Shown here: positions 25,825-36,300 of the stretch, piece by piece
Position numbering within the stretch: position 1 is the stretch's first letter
How the letters are laid out: every line of letters starts with the position of its first letter
Source of the DNA: Saprospirales bacterium
GTDB lineage: Bacteria; Bacteroidota; Bacteroidia; Chitinophagales; Saprospiraceae
DNA: 64,000 nucleotides
Direction: 5' to 3'
NCBI GenBank assembly: GCA_007693915.1
Contig: RECS01000109.1
Location: 32,237 to 96,236, forward strand
Program-made: the position numbers and the translations under genes
The notes under the pieces: generated by a model
The model's input: the letters and a program-made list of their open reading frames with translations, nothing else
Database searches by the model: none
What the model was told of the DNA's origin: nothing

Positions 25825-28800
25825 ATCTTACTAAGTTGACATTTCCTCTCAGCTCATTTTCTTTTCCATCAGTACACTCCACAACTAAATGGTAGCTGTA
25901 AACGCCGGGTGGCATATCCTCACCCCGAAAATCACCTTTCCATCCCCTACTCTGATCATCGCTGTAAAAAATTTGTTGACCATAGCGATTGTAAATTCTC
26001 AATTCGATATTGACTATTTCCTCTCCCCTAACATACAAAACATCATTCATCCCATCACCATTCGGAGAAAAAGCATTGGGTAGAAATACAAATGGTGGAG
26101 CACAGGGTCTTTTTTCTACAATAACCGTAACAGTAGAACTGTCTGTGCAACCCGAACTGTCAGAAACTACTACTGTAAAAGTCACAGTCTCTTCAATAAA
26201 TCCAATAGGATTACTAACAAAAGGATTATCTAACAGCTCCTTAGGACGCCAAGTAATATCAATGTAATCACCCAGAATCGAAGAGTTCAATAATATTTCC
26301 CCAGGTTCGAATAACTCCATTGGATCAGCCCAAATGGATTCAATATTCGGACCTGCGAATACTTCAACAAATACCATTTGTTCAGCACTACAATTTTTTG
26401 ATTGGATATCTGCTATATATTGAATACTTTGATCAGGACTTACTAAAGGATTCGAATCAGTTAGTGGACTTAAAAAACCATAAGCCGGAGTCCATACATA
26501 ATCCCAAACACCTGAAATATTAGTAAGAAGTTGAATACTGTCACCACGACAGATTTGAAAGCTATCAATTGCACCTGATAAGTCAATAAGTTCAAAATTA
26601 AAATCCAGTGCTTGATAGAATACACATTCCTCGCTACTTCTCGCTTTAAGAAAGACGCTAAACTCTTTTATTCCTTCTGACCGCAATCGCAATGTATCAT
26701 CGGAGAAAAATATACTGTCGTTTGACGTAATTACCGTCCAATTCAATTCAAACAAATCTTCTGGAAAACCAGCTAGTGCAAAAGATCGCTCCAAAGTAAG
26801 GAATACTTTATCTTCCACACACTCCTCCTCTTTAACAAAAATTTCAAGTTCAACAGTTGAGGTGTCTAAAAAGTGAATCACTCCTCTACCTACAGTACCA
26901 CACTGCCCTTCAATATCAGAAAACAACTCTAAAGAATAGGTACTCAATTCAGGGAAAACAACAACATTTTGATTCTCCTTACCACTTTTAAATAACTCAC
27001 CTTCACTATCATATATGTTCCACTGTGTAATATTCGAACCCAAAATTTCTTTAAAATCTAATTCCTGGACAAACAAATTATCACAAATCCATAAACTACT
27101 TAGATCTACCTCATTAGAATAGTTTACCTCAACTTCAAAGGTATAAGAATAATCACATCCATTAAAAGATGTCGATATTTCATACAAGTAACTACTATCA
27201 GGCATCACCAAAGCCGGGAGTTCATTAGCTCCACTTAAAAACCCAAAGGTATCGATCCAGTTAAATTCTAATCCATCTAAAGGCGGATATTCTAGCACCA
27301 ATGTATCTCCAAAACAAATAGAAAATGATTCCGATCCGGTTAAATTCGGATTGTAAGGCGTCTCCAGATTAAAACTTTCTTCAATAAAACATCCCTTATC
27401 AGTTTTGACAATTAAAGTAAATTCGATTCGGTCAGATAAACCTATAGTAAACTCGAATTCCGCGTTTTGGCTTACAATAGTGTCTTGACCTTCTTTAATG
27501 AAAATATACTCCTCTTCTCCTAAAACGCCCCCTGTTTGGTTGCCCGAGATAACGATGGTTAAGCTATCTATACAATTTAATGTAATCAAATCAATCTCCC
27601 ACTCTACAGAAGGTTCAAACAAAAATATTTCCTGTCTGATCGTATCCGGGCAGTTTATTCCATCTAACTGAAAGGGGATTAATTCTACTATTGCATCTCC
27701 ATAAGAAGGAAAAACCATTTCTGGAAATTCTGCTATACGAGACCCAACAAGAATATCATCTTGCAGAAATCTCCAAGTGTATCCATTGGCAAAGCCGGAA
27801 AATGGATTTTCCTCAATCTGAATTTTTCTTCCGCAAAAAGTATCCTGTAAAAACTTATCCCCCTCTTTGTAAACACCTACATTATAATAGAAATGACCTA
27901 TACAATCCTCCAAAGTAAGAGTTCCTACATAGAGAGTGCTTGTATCAGGTGCCACTACTGGAATAATACAATCGAAAGGAAAATCCTGTTCAATAATATC
28001 TAATGGTGCCGGATACCACACCAAGTCAATTAATTCATTCCGCAGATCGCAATGTTCATCCAAAGTGACTTCTCCATCACATATAAAATAATCCTTGGTA
28101 AATCCATCATTAAAAATAAATCCAGTAGGCTGTAATTCAAAATATTGTGCAGCACAAATATCCGGATTAACCACACTTAAAAGAATTGTGAAAAGTGGAA
28201 AACCTGAAATTGAAAATTCATGGACCGTAGAAGAAGTCGTTTCAGAAGTATTTCCCCTTCTTACAATCAATTCAATATCCAAATCATCCAATGGGAGGAA
28301 GGTACTTTTGGCAGTAACTATTACATCTAGCGTATCGGAATCGCAATTACCTCTTTCTACTTCCACAAACAAACCAACCTCTTCATCTTTGATAAGAATA
28401 GTTTGAGTCACCGTATCATTACACGCATCAAAGGGCCCGTAAGCAATTCGAGTTACATCAAATTCTCCAAATTCGGGATAGGTAAACCTTCCATTATCAG
28501 CAGTTGTACTACCAATAGGATTATCAAAATCTCCGAATATCCACTCACTTGTAATGAAATTTTCATTAAAATTTGAAAACATTACCCTTTTATTGATGCA
28601 GTAAAAGTCTTTGATCTCAAAATCAGCATTTGCGCCCCCACAATCCCCGGTAAAAAAGAAAATTTCTCTATAAGTAGTTCCAATTAACTGGTTATTAGAA
28701 TACTCCCTCACTGCTACACCAATTAAATAAGTACCCGCCTGCGAGGGGGCACCGGAGATAATGCCGGAATGCTTATCAATTCTCAATCGATCATTGTTAT

Positions 28801-29521
28801 TGCCCAATAAATTATTAAGTCCGTAACCATTTTCAAATCTTAAAGTATTAAAGGGGGGATCCGGCCAAGTGTTAATAAATGGTTGATAAAATTCATAAAT
28901 AAGAGAATCGGCATCTGTACTAATAACAGAATGATCATAACTAATTTCTTCATCCAGACAAAAGTAAAGCTGATACCAGTCCCGAAATTTACTACCACTA
29001 TGGCACTGAGTTAAAGCATTTTGAGATATCCTGGAAGTGAATATGGGACCATTTGGTGTGGTCTGACGCATATTAGTTACCATTACTTTCCTTTGTGGCC
29101 ACTCAGCTGCAAGATAATAACCACCAAAACGAAAGGGAAGATTAACAGTACCGGTATATACAATCGCATTGACACAAACCGTTTTTGGAATAAAGCCACA
29201 CTCCCGATCTTGATGGGTGGTATCACTCAATGGGTATTCCTCTACTTTTTCCAAAACAATTTCACCATTATCTCCAATATTTGAAGCGGGAAGATTACTC
29301 GAAGTAAAAAAGCGAACCGTACGAGAGGAAGGAGTGGTAAATGGGCAGGGATTACCCGTATCATAGCAATCTGTATAAACAATTAATTCTATTTCAAAAT
29401 TATTATTGCCCAAACAACTATATCTCAATTCACCCCCTAAAGCACAATAAGAATACATCCAGGAAGGAAAGATTAGAAGAGCTACTAAAACCAACAACCT
29501 GAAGAAACTAGAATTATCCAT
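25823..29521 (-). CDS. Giant T9SS type B cargo protein 1 (gliding-motility-associated C-terminal domain)
   Basis: This 1232-residue exported protein has a signal peptide (ending near MYSYC). A ~300-residue N-terminal module follows with 'GGELRYSCLGNNNFEIEL', 'DADSLIYEFYQPF', 'SGIISGAPSQAGTYLIGVAV' and paired cysteines. A PKD-like domain ('WIFGDFDNP ... FPEFGEFDVTR') lies near 320-375, then a long series of alternating Ig/PKD-like beta domains. The C-terminal ~90 residues are a type B sorting domain ('FLPNAFSPNGDGMNDVLYVR', 'IYNRYGQQIFYSDDQSRGW', 'PPGVYSYHLVVECTDG'). It is the last gene of the six-gene operon. Its variant N-module lacks the 'CCRN' motif and the 'VCVEEY' motif found in the other three. 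It is probably a surface adhesin or filament; ligand unknown. Confidence 0.85.
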   Translation of the reverse strand: MDNSSFFRLLVLVALLIFPSWMYSYCALGGELRYSCLGNNNFEIELIVYTDCYDTGNPCPFTTPSSRTVRFFTSSNLPASNIGDNGEIVLEKVEEYPLSDTTHQDRECGFIPKTVCVNAIVYTGTVNLPFRFGGYYLAAEWPQRKVMVTNMRQTTPNGPIFTSRISQNALTQCHSGSKFRDWYQLYFCLDEEISYDHSVISTDADSLIYEFYQPFINTWPDPPFNTLRFENGYGLNNLLGNNNDRLRIDKHSGIISGAPSQAGTYLIGVAVREYSNNQLIGTTYREIFFFTGDCGGANADFEIKDFYCINKRVMFSNFNENFITSEWIFGDFDNPIGSTTADNGRFTYPEFGEFDVTRIAYGPFDACNDTVTQTILIKDEEVGLFVEVERGNCDSDTLDVIVTAKSTFLPLDDLDIELIVRRGNTSETTSSTVHEFSISGFPLFTILLSVVNPDICAAQYFELQPTGFIFNDGFTKDYFICDGEVTLDEHCDLRNELIDLVWYPAPLDIIEQDFPFDCIIPVVAPDTSTLYVGTLTLEDCIGHFYYNVGVYKEGDKFLQDTFCGRKIQIEENPFSGFANGYTWRFLQDDILVGSRIAEFPEMVFPSYGDAIVELIPFQLDGINCPDTIRQEIFLFEPSVEWEIDLITLNCIDSLTIVISGNQTGGVLGEEEYIFIKEGQDTIVSQNAEFEFTIGLSDRIEFTLIVKTDKGCFIEESFNLETPYNPNLTGSESFSICFGDTLVLEYPPLDGLEFNWIDTFGFLSGANELPALVMPDSSYLYEISTSFNGCDYSYTFEVEVNYSNEVDLSSLWICDNLFVQELDFKEILGSNITQWNIYDSEGELFKSGKENQNVVVFPELSTYSLELFSDIEGQCGTVGRGVIHFLDTSTVELEIFVKEEECVEDKVFLTLERSFALAGFPEDLFELNWTVITSNDSIFFSDDTLRLRSEGIKEFSVFLKARSSEECVFYQALDFNFELIDLSGAIDSFQICRGDSIQLLTNISGVWDYVWTPAYGFLSPLTDSNPLVSPDQSIQYIADIQSKNCSAEQMVFVEVFAGPNIESIWADPMELFEPGEILLNSSILGDYIDITWRPKELLDNPFVSNPIGFIEETVTFTVVVSDSSGCTDSSTVTVIVEKRPCAPPFVFLPNAFSPNGDGMNDVLYVRGEEIVNIELRIYNRYGQQIFYSDDQSRGWKGDFRGEDMPPGVYSYHLVVECTDGKENELRGNVNLVR
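26020..26116. repeat. 97-bp near-identical 3' coding patch shared with 29756-29852
   Basis: Three mismatches in 97 nt separate the sorting-domain coding segments of the first two cargo genes (offset 3736). Synonymous sites are nearly all conserved, unlike most of the two genes and unlike the equivalent parts of cargo genes 3 and 4. Confidence 0.75.
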
Positions 29522-29558
29522 AAAAAAATTAATTTATACTACTTCAAACACAGCTAAA

Positions 29559-32500
29559 TTATCGCAATAAATTGATATTTCCTTTCAATTCATTAATCAT
29601 TCCATCCCTGCATTCTACCTTTAAAAAATAGGCATATACTCCTGCTGGCATATCCTCACCCCCAAATACACCATCCCATCCCCTACTTTTATCATTGCTG
29701 TAAAATACTTCTTGACCATAGCGATTGTAAATTCTTAATTCCATATTGATTATATCCTCTCCTCTAACATACAAAACATCATTCATCCCATCACCATTCG
29801 GAGAAAAGGCATTGGGTAGAAATACAAATGGTGGAGCACATGGTCTTTTTTCAACAAAAACAGTAATCTCAATACTGTCTATACAGCCAAAGGCATCAGA
29901 TACTAATACTGAAAAAGTGGTTGTCTCTTCGATAAACCCAACCGGATTACTAACAAATGAATTATCTAATAATTCACCGGGCCTCCATTCTATATTGGTA
30001 TAATCGCCAACAATATCAATATTCAAAAAACTTTCACCGGGTTCAAAAAGTATTTCCGGATCAGCGGATATTGACATAATTTCAGGACCTGTCAGTATTT
30101 CTACAAATACATTGTGTTCAGCACTGCAGTTATCAGAATTGATATTTGCAGTATATTGGATACTCTGTTCTGGACTTATCAATGGATTGGGCTCAGTCAA
30201 CTGACTTATAAAGCCAAATGCCGGACTCCAGCTGTAAGTAAATTCTGTATTAGCACCAGAAAGCAAGTAGATAGTATCACCCAAACACATTGTAAGGCTA
30301 TCTAATAAAAAATCAGTATTGATAAATTCGAAATTAAAGGTCTCAAAATCTACCTGACTACAACCGAACTCATCTTTAACAAAAAGCTCAACATGAACAG
30401 CGTCCAATCCTATAAATGACAATTCAAACTGTTCTGTATCAAAATCAAAGGTGTCTGTTTCATTTAGAACCCAATAAACCTCGGTATCAACATCATCCAA
30501 TACTTGCCCTTCAACTTCTCCATTCAAAACTATTTCAACCTCATTACCCACACAATTGGTTTCGAGTATTTCAATAAAAACAGTCCAACTGGAGACATCA
30601 GACAAATTAATTACACCTTCATACAATCGACCGCAATTTGAACTATCTGAAACAATAATGCTCAACTCTTTACTCCCAAAATCTTCAAACTCTATAAGAG
30701 GATTCTCACTGTGACTAATATACTCAGGATCTGATAAGTCCCCTATTACCCATCTTATCGTTTCAAAGTCTTCAATTTCAGGTAAATTCAGTCGATGGGT
30801 TAAAACAGAATCACAAATCACAAAATCGGGGAGTTCATAGGTTTCAGGCTCTTCTACCTCAACCTTAAAGCTATAAAGGTATTCACAATTATCATGAAGG
30901 ATAAACAATTCATAAACCGTACTAGTGTCGGGCACGACCCAAGGGTTGGGATCGTTTTCGTCACTGATAAAAAAATCGGAATTCCCCCAGTAGAAATCAA
31001 AGTCAGTTTCTAAAGGATTAATTAATTGCAGGGTATCGAATCGACAAATTTTAAAAGATTCACTTCCCGTCAGATCAGGGAAAAATTCAACCTCTATTAT
31101 AAAATCTTCCTCCACCTGACATCCATGATCTGAAATGACAATCAGCTTTGCATCAAAACTTTCTTCCCATTCCAACCAAACTGAAAATTCAGACTGATTA
31201 CTAAAGACACTATCTACATTATTAATTACAAGAACGTAAGTTAATCCACCTCCAAGGAAACCATCAATTTCAGCCGAAATAATTACTTCAACACTATCAC
31301 TACAAACCCCTTTTTCATAATTGACATTCAAGTCCACCATAGGTTCGTATAAATAAATAGTTTGTCGGAAAGTATCAGCACAATCGGGAAAAATAGGCCT
31401 AAATGGAATTAGCTCAATTTCAGCTTCACCATAAGCAGGAAATGTAAAAGTAGGATTGTCGCCTATTCTGGAACCGACCAAAGTATTTTGCATATAAAAC
31501 CTCCAGGAAAAATTCTGAGCAAAGTCTGTTAACGGATTATAGCTTAACTCTATAGTCCTTGTACCGCAAATAGTATCAGGTAAAAATGGAATCTCAGGAG
31601 GAATTAAAGTGACATTATAAGAAATCGTACCCTCACAAAATTCATTTTTTACCTGTGCTGTATATGTTGTTGGTTCCAAGGGTCTAACCCTCGGGTTTGG
31701 TGTTGTAATTGAGTCAAGCATACCATCAGGTGGATCCCAGACATATTCATTAAAGGGTGAATAAAATTCGTTCAATTCAACAAACTCTAGGCCACAAACA
31801 AAAAGTGTATCACTAAACCCATCATCAATTTCAGGTGCTAATTGATAATCAGTAAAATTAAATATCCAACAGCCTGTATTGTTATCAATAGCTCTGAATT
31901 CAATTGAAACTGTAGTGGCATTATTTAAAGTTAACCAAAGTGAATCGGTATCAGAATAAATAGGCGAAAGCATTCCAGGTACATTCACCTCCATAAAATA
32001 TAACAGATCAAAGCTGTCTTTAGGAGAAATATCATATTTTATTTTCAATTCCAGAGGAAACTCGCATTGATCCCGATCTATTGTTAGATCAAGATCATAG
32101 TTAAATTCAATCACCTCAAAATCTACTGTTAGTGTATCTAAACATTCAACATCTGAATCCCCCTTAGCAATAAGGGTTATTTCATAGTAACCTATGGAGT
32201 CAATTTCAAATATGGGATTTCTCTTTTGTGAGAAACTAAATATACTGTCATTTTTACTTAACATCCATTCAAACTCAATCGCATCTCTCGTCAAATTTTC
32301 TACTCCAAGTTCACCAGCTCCACAGACTAAATCGGGTATAAAAAAATCAGCTTCAAACTCCACACATGGTCCAACCTTAAATTGTATATCGCGTTTAGCT
32401 GTTCTGATTAACACCCCTTCAATAAATTCTTCTACGCAAACACTAAAAGTAAAAGTTCCATTAATGATGGGAGTTCCAGTCAGAATACCCGTACTTGGAT

Positions 32501-33233
32501 CAATCAAGATAGGGTCATTTCCACCTGTAGTATTATTCACTCCATATGAGTCTGCCCATAGGGTTTCAGGAAATGGAGGTTGTTCACTACCAAATGGGGT
32601 GCATATCTGATAGCTAATAGAATCACCAATAGGATTCGCCACTGCATGGTCAAACTCAAACCTTTCATTTACACAGTGGTACAAGGAAGGATAATCTTTA
32701 AACATAATGCCATCATTACACTCCAGCAGAAAATCTTCAGGCATATACGCATAAAACACCATATTAGACCCGAGGATATTAACACTCCTATTTCTGCAGC
32801 AAAACCCATAAGAAAAGTGGTACCCACCTTCAATAAACGGAAGCTCAACTTCCCTTCTGTAAACAATCCGATGAATACAATAAGGTACAGCCGAGTGAAG
32901 ACACTCATCATCAAGACCTATATGTAAAGTATCATTACTAATTCTTTGTAAAGTTATCCCTGCATTGACTCCTATATCAAGAACAGGATCATAATCCGAA
33001 TCATAAACTATAATAGACACATTAAAAGGAAGGTTTGTTGCGGCTGAAGGACCACAATCTTTATAATAGGTCAATGTAAATTCATATCGATTGTCACCAA
33101 GACATCTATATGTTATTTCTCCACCTGCACCATGAGAACCAATCAAGTCCGAAGGGATAAAAAAAACATAGAAAACTACAAATAAACTAGCGATTCGGGA
33201 GAAGTTATAGTAGTTAAATGAAAAAGATTTCAT
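29559..33233 (-). CDS. Giant T9SS type B cargo protein 2
   Basis: This 1224-residue exported protein has a signal peptide (hydrophobic core SLFVVFYVFFI, ending near IGS). The N-terminal module carries 'GGEITYRCLGDNRYEFTLTY', 'YGFCCRNRSVN', 'GDSISYQICTPFG' and 'GTFTFSVCVEEFIEGVLIRT'. Alternating Ig/PKD-like domains follow, with recurring 'CGTRTIELSYNPL' and 'KICRFDTLQL' types of segments. The C-terminal type B sorting domain is almost identical to that of cargo 1 ('FLPNAFSPNGDGMNDVLYVR', ending 'NINLLR'). The gene lies 37 nt upstream of cargo 1. The 142-nt gap before it is the longest in the operon and may hold an internal promoter. Confidence 0.85.
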   Translation of the reverse strand: MKSFSFNYYNFSRIASLFVVFYVFFIPSDLIGSHGAGGEITYRCLGDNRYEFTLTYYKDCGPSAATNLPFNVSIIVYDSDYDPVLDIGVNAGITLQRISNDTLHIGLDDECLHSAVPYCIHRIVYRREVELPFIEGGYHFSYGFCCRNRSVNILGSNMVFYAYMPEDFLLECNDGIMFKDYPSLYHCVNERFEFDHAVANPIGDSISYQICTPFGSEQPPFPETLWADSYGVNNTTGGNDPILIDPSTGILTGTPIINGTFTFSVCVEEFIEGVLIRTAKRDIQFKVGPCVEFEADFFIPDLVCGAGELGVENLTRDAIEFEWMLSKNDSIFSFSQKRNPIFEIDSIGYYEITLIAKGDSDVECLDTLTVDFEVIEFNYDLDLTIDRDQCEFPLELKIKYDISPKDSFDLLYFMEVNVPGMLSPIYSDTDSLWLTLNNATTVSIEFRAIDNNTGCWIFNFTDYQLAPEIDDGFSDTLFVCGLEFVELNEFYSPFNEYVWDPPDGMLDSITTPNPRVRPLEPTTYTAQVKNEFCEGTISYNVTLIPPEIPFLPDTICGTRTIELSYNPLTDFAQNFSWRFYMQNTLVGSRIGDNPTFTFPAYGEAEIELIPFRPIFPDCADTFRQTIYLYEPMVDLNVNYEKGVCSDSVEVIISAEIDGFLGGGLTYVLVINNVDSVFSNQSEFSVWLEWEESFDAKLIVISDHGCQVEEDFIIEVEFFPDLTGSESFKICRFDTLQLINPLETDFDFYWGNSDFFISDENDPNPWVVPDTSTVYELFILHDNCEYLYSFKVEVEEPETYELPDFVICDSVLTHRLNLPEIEDFETIRWVIGDLSDPEYISHSENPLIEFEDFGSKELSIIVSDSSNCGRLYEGVINLSDVSSWTVFIEILETNCVGNEVEIVLNGEVEGQVLDDVDTEVYWVLNETDTFDFDTEQFELSFIGLDAVHVELFVKDEFGCSQVDFETFNFEFINTDFLLDSLTMCLGDTIYLLSGANTEFTYSWSPAFGFISQLTEPNPLISPEQSIQYTANINSDNCSAEHNVFVEILTGPEIMSISADPEILFEPGESFLNIDIVGDYTNIEWRPGELLDNSFVSNPVGFIEETTTFSVLVSDAFGCIDSIEITVFVEKRPCAPPFVFLPNAFSPNGDGMNDVLYVRGEDIINMELRIYNRYGQEVFYSNDKSRGWDGVFGGEDMPAGVYAYFLKVECRDGMINELKGNINLLR

Positions 33234-33316
33234 CAGTTTTTAAATTTGATTACCATTTTTTGGATTGAATTTTCTAAAACAAACAGAAAACAATTCGTTC
33301 AGACAAATTTTAAATT

Positions 33317-33324
33317 CAAATTTA
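33317..33324 (-). promoter_or_regulatory. Possible internal -7 element (TAAATTTG) before cargo gene 2
   Basis: Read on the minus strand, TAAATTTG fits TAnnTTTG and sits ~83 nt before the start at 33233, in the only sizeable gap (142 nt) of the operon. The sequence is AT-rich enough for a chance match, and no well-spaced TTTG lies upstream. Confidence 0.25.
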
Positions 33325-33375
33325 AATAAAAAACTGAGAATTTCCTAACAAAATCCTAATATTTAACATCTTAAT

Positions 33376-36300
33376 TTACCGAATAAGATTTACATTACCT
33401 TTTTGAATAAATCGCTCTCCGCCTATACAGTCAGCTTCAAGGTGCCAGGCATATACGTCGGGTGGCATTTCCTTACCCTTAAATGTGCCGTCCCAGCCTT
33501 TCGATACGTCCTCTGTCCTAAAAACTTCCTGCCCCCATCGGTTATAAACAACAAAAGACATGCGATCTATATTTACGGATCGTACCCGGAAGATATCATT
33601 CACACCGTCATCATTGGGTGTAAATGCATTGGGGATAAAAATAAAGGCATCCTCACAGGGTAAATCTAAAACTGTAATAGTTATCTGTCCTGTCGCCAAA
33701 CAACCATCCTCTGTCTCAATTATTACAGTATAAGTGGTAGTTTCAGTAGGTCTGGCAATAGGGTTTAATATATTAGGATCATCCAGAGTTTCGTCTGGAT
33801 CCCAACTTACACTCACTATATCGCCTTCAACAATAGCATTTAAAAAGCTCTCATCACCAAAAATAATTTCATTTGGTGATGCAGAAACATCTAAAACAAT
33901 GGGTAAATCAAGTACCTCAACAAAAACTGATTTCGAACCAATGCAAGTTTCAGAATTAATTTCAGCTGTATAAAGCGTACTGTTTTGAGGACTAGCTAAA
34001 GGATTTGAGGTAGTAATTACTTCCAATAAGCCCTCAGCCGGTGACCAAACATAGTCCCAGCCAGAATTAAAAGAAGGTAAAAGATTAACACTGTCCCCCT
34101 TACATATAATTAATGTATCAATCAAATCAATAATTTCAACAAATTCAAATTCTATAATTCTGCTAAAAAACTGACTACACTCATTACCATCTTCAATTAA
34201 AATTACAATATCAACAATAGGAGTTTCAGCAAAACTCAGGAAAAGACTATCTGAAATATTGGTCGTTATTGTATCTACATTAATAATCCACAAAATATCA
34301 ATTTCTCCATCATCAGAAAATTCTCCTAAAATCTCTGCTATTAGAATAAGGTTTATTGAATCGCCAATACACTCACTTTTAACCACAACTATTTCTGCTT
34401 CCCAGGCTGTAATGTCAAAAATAGAAATATTAGAAAAAATGGTATCAATACATTCAGAAATACTATCTCTTACTATTAGAGTAAATGGATAACTACCAAA
34501 ATCGGGAAACTCCACTGAAAAAGAATTTTGTTCACCAGACAAAATAGGACTATTTATCTCTCCGACAAACCAACCTAAAATTAGACTGTCCGGAAAAGGA
34601 AGCTCTATAACTTGAGTTAAAACTGAATCACAAATAAAGAATGAATCTAATTGAGCTGTGTACTCCACCACTTCAATATCAAAATAATAGGAATATGTAC
34701 AATCCTCAAACCGGCTCTCTAAGCGATAGATAATAGAAGTATCAGGTTTTACCCAAGGATCAGCGCTATTGGAAGGAGATAGAAAAAAATCAGTTTTATC
34801 CCAGCTAAAAGGAACACCAGAAATTACGGGTGGATTCAATTGAATACTATCTCCCAAACAAACAGATAACTCTTCATATCCTCTCAATTGAGGAAGCAAA
34901 TTACTTTGAAAACTTAATGACGCAGAGGAACTACATCCGAAATCATTCCTAAAAACAACTTCAACTTCAACCAATTGATTTTCTGTAACAATTAAATTTA
35001 CGATAGAATCTCTGTTTTCCAAAGTATCAGTTCCATTTATAATCCAAATGAATTCATGACTGCCAATTATCTCACCAACTACTCCGGCATTAAGTTGAAC
35101 CTCCAGACTGTCTTTACATTCGATTCTTTCAAAGGAAGGCTCCAGAACAACATCCAAATCAAATAGATAAATAGATTGTCTAATGGAGTCAGGACAATTC
35201 AATCCATAAGCACGGATAGGTCTAAGCAATACTTCTTTCTCTCCAAATGAGGGCCAAGTATAAGTAGGAAAGGGTTGAAGACTTGAAGAAATAATTACAC
35301 TATCCTCAAAAAATCTCCATAGAGTAATATCAGCAAAACCAGCAAACGGATTTTCAGTGAATTGAACAGTTCGGGAACCACAAATGGTATCGGGTGCTAA
35401 TTTAAATTCTTCTTCATCGTAGATGCCGACATTCACGAAGACAACTCCCGTGCAATTCTCATTAAAAACTTCAGCAGTAAAAGAAGCTATAGTATCTGCA
35501 AAAAACCTGGGATTTGGGGAATCAGGTGGATCTAAAAGTAAATCTGCAGGACTCCATAAATAAGAATTTCCAGGATAAAATCCTGGAAACAACCCAATGG
35601 TATCTCTGGTGCAGGCGATTACATTTCTAACCAAACTATCCTCTAAGATCAAATCGCTCTCATAGGTAAAACTCACCTCTTTCCAGCAGTTAAATTCTTC
35701 TCCAATCACCCTTAAGTAAACGTCAATTTGCCTAGTATTAGAAACAGAGAATGCAACAAATGTATCAGTAGAAAAAATATTTTGATTACTCCAATTCAGC
35801 TCCCATAAATAGGAAAAATCGCTCAGGCTATCAGAGAGAACATTGGCTATAAATTTAAGGTCCAATGTGTCACTGCACTCTCCCCTTTCAATATCCACAT
35901 CTACTTCCAACTGCAAATCTAATATAGTTACAGATTGCGTAATAGTATCATTACAATCCGAAAAGTTACCAATTGAGACTAAGGTAACATCATAAGTTCC
36001 AAAATCAGGAAAAGTAAATGTCGGTTCAAATGCAGTTGAGGAATCAATCGGGTTATCTATTCCGCCAAAATACCATTTTGAACCCAAACTTCTTTCACTT
36101 AGGTTTTCAAACCTTACCTCCAATTGATCGCAGTAAAATTCAGCAGTAAAAAAAGCAGCAGTACTGGCCTGACAAATTCCTACATTATATTGAAAATCAC
36201 GATTGGTGGTACTGATCAGTACCCCATCCCTATATTCTTCAACACATACGCCAACTACAAATTGACCTATTATAGTTGGAGTTCCGGTTATCAAACCTGT

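Noticed and set aside
26010..26267. Open frames antisense to the giant cargo genes (several of 60-150 codons)
   Set aside because: They are shadows of conserved sorting-domain and repeat coding sequence, and their composition follows the sense strand.
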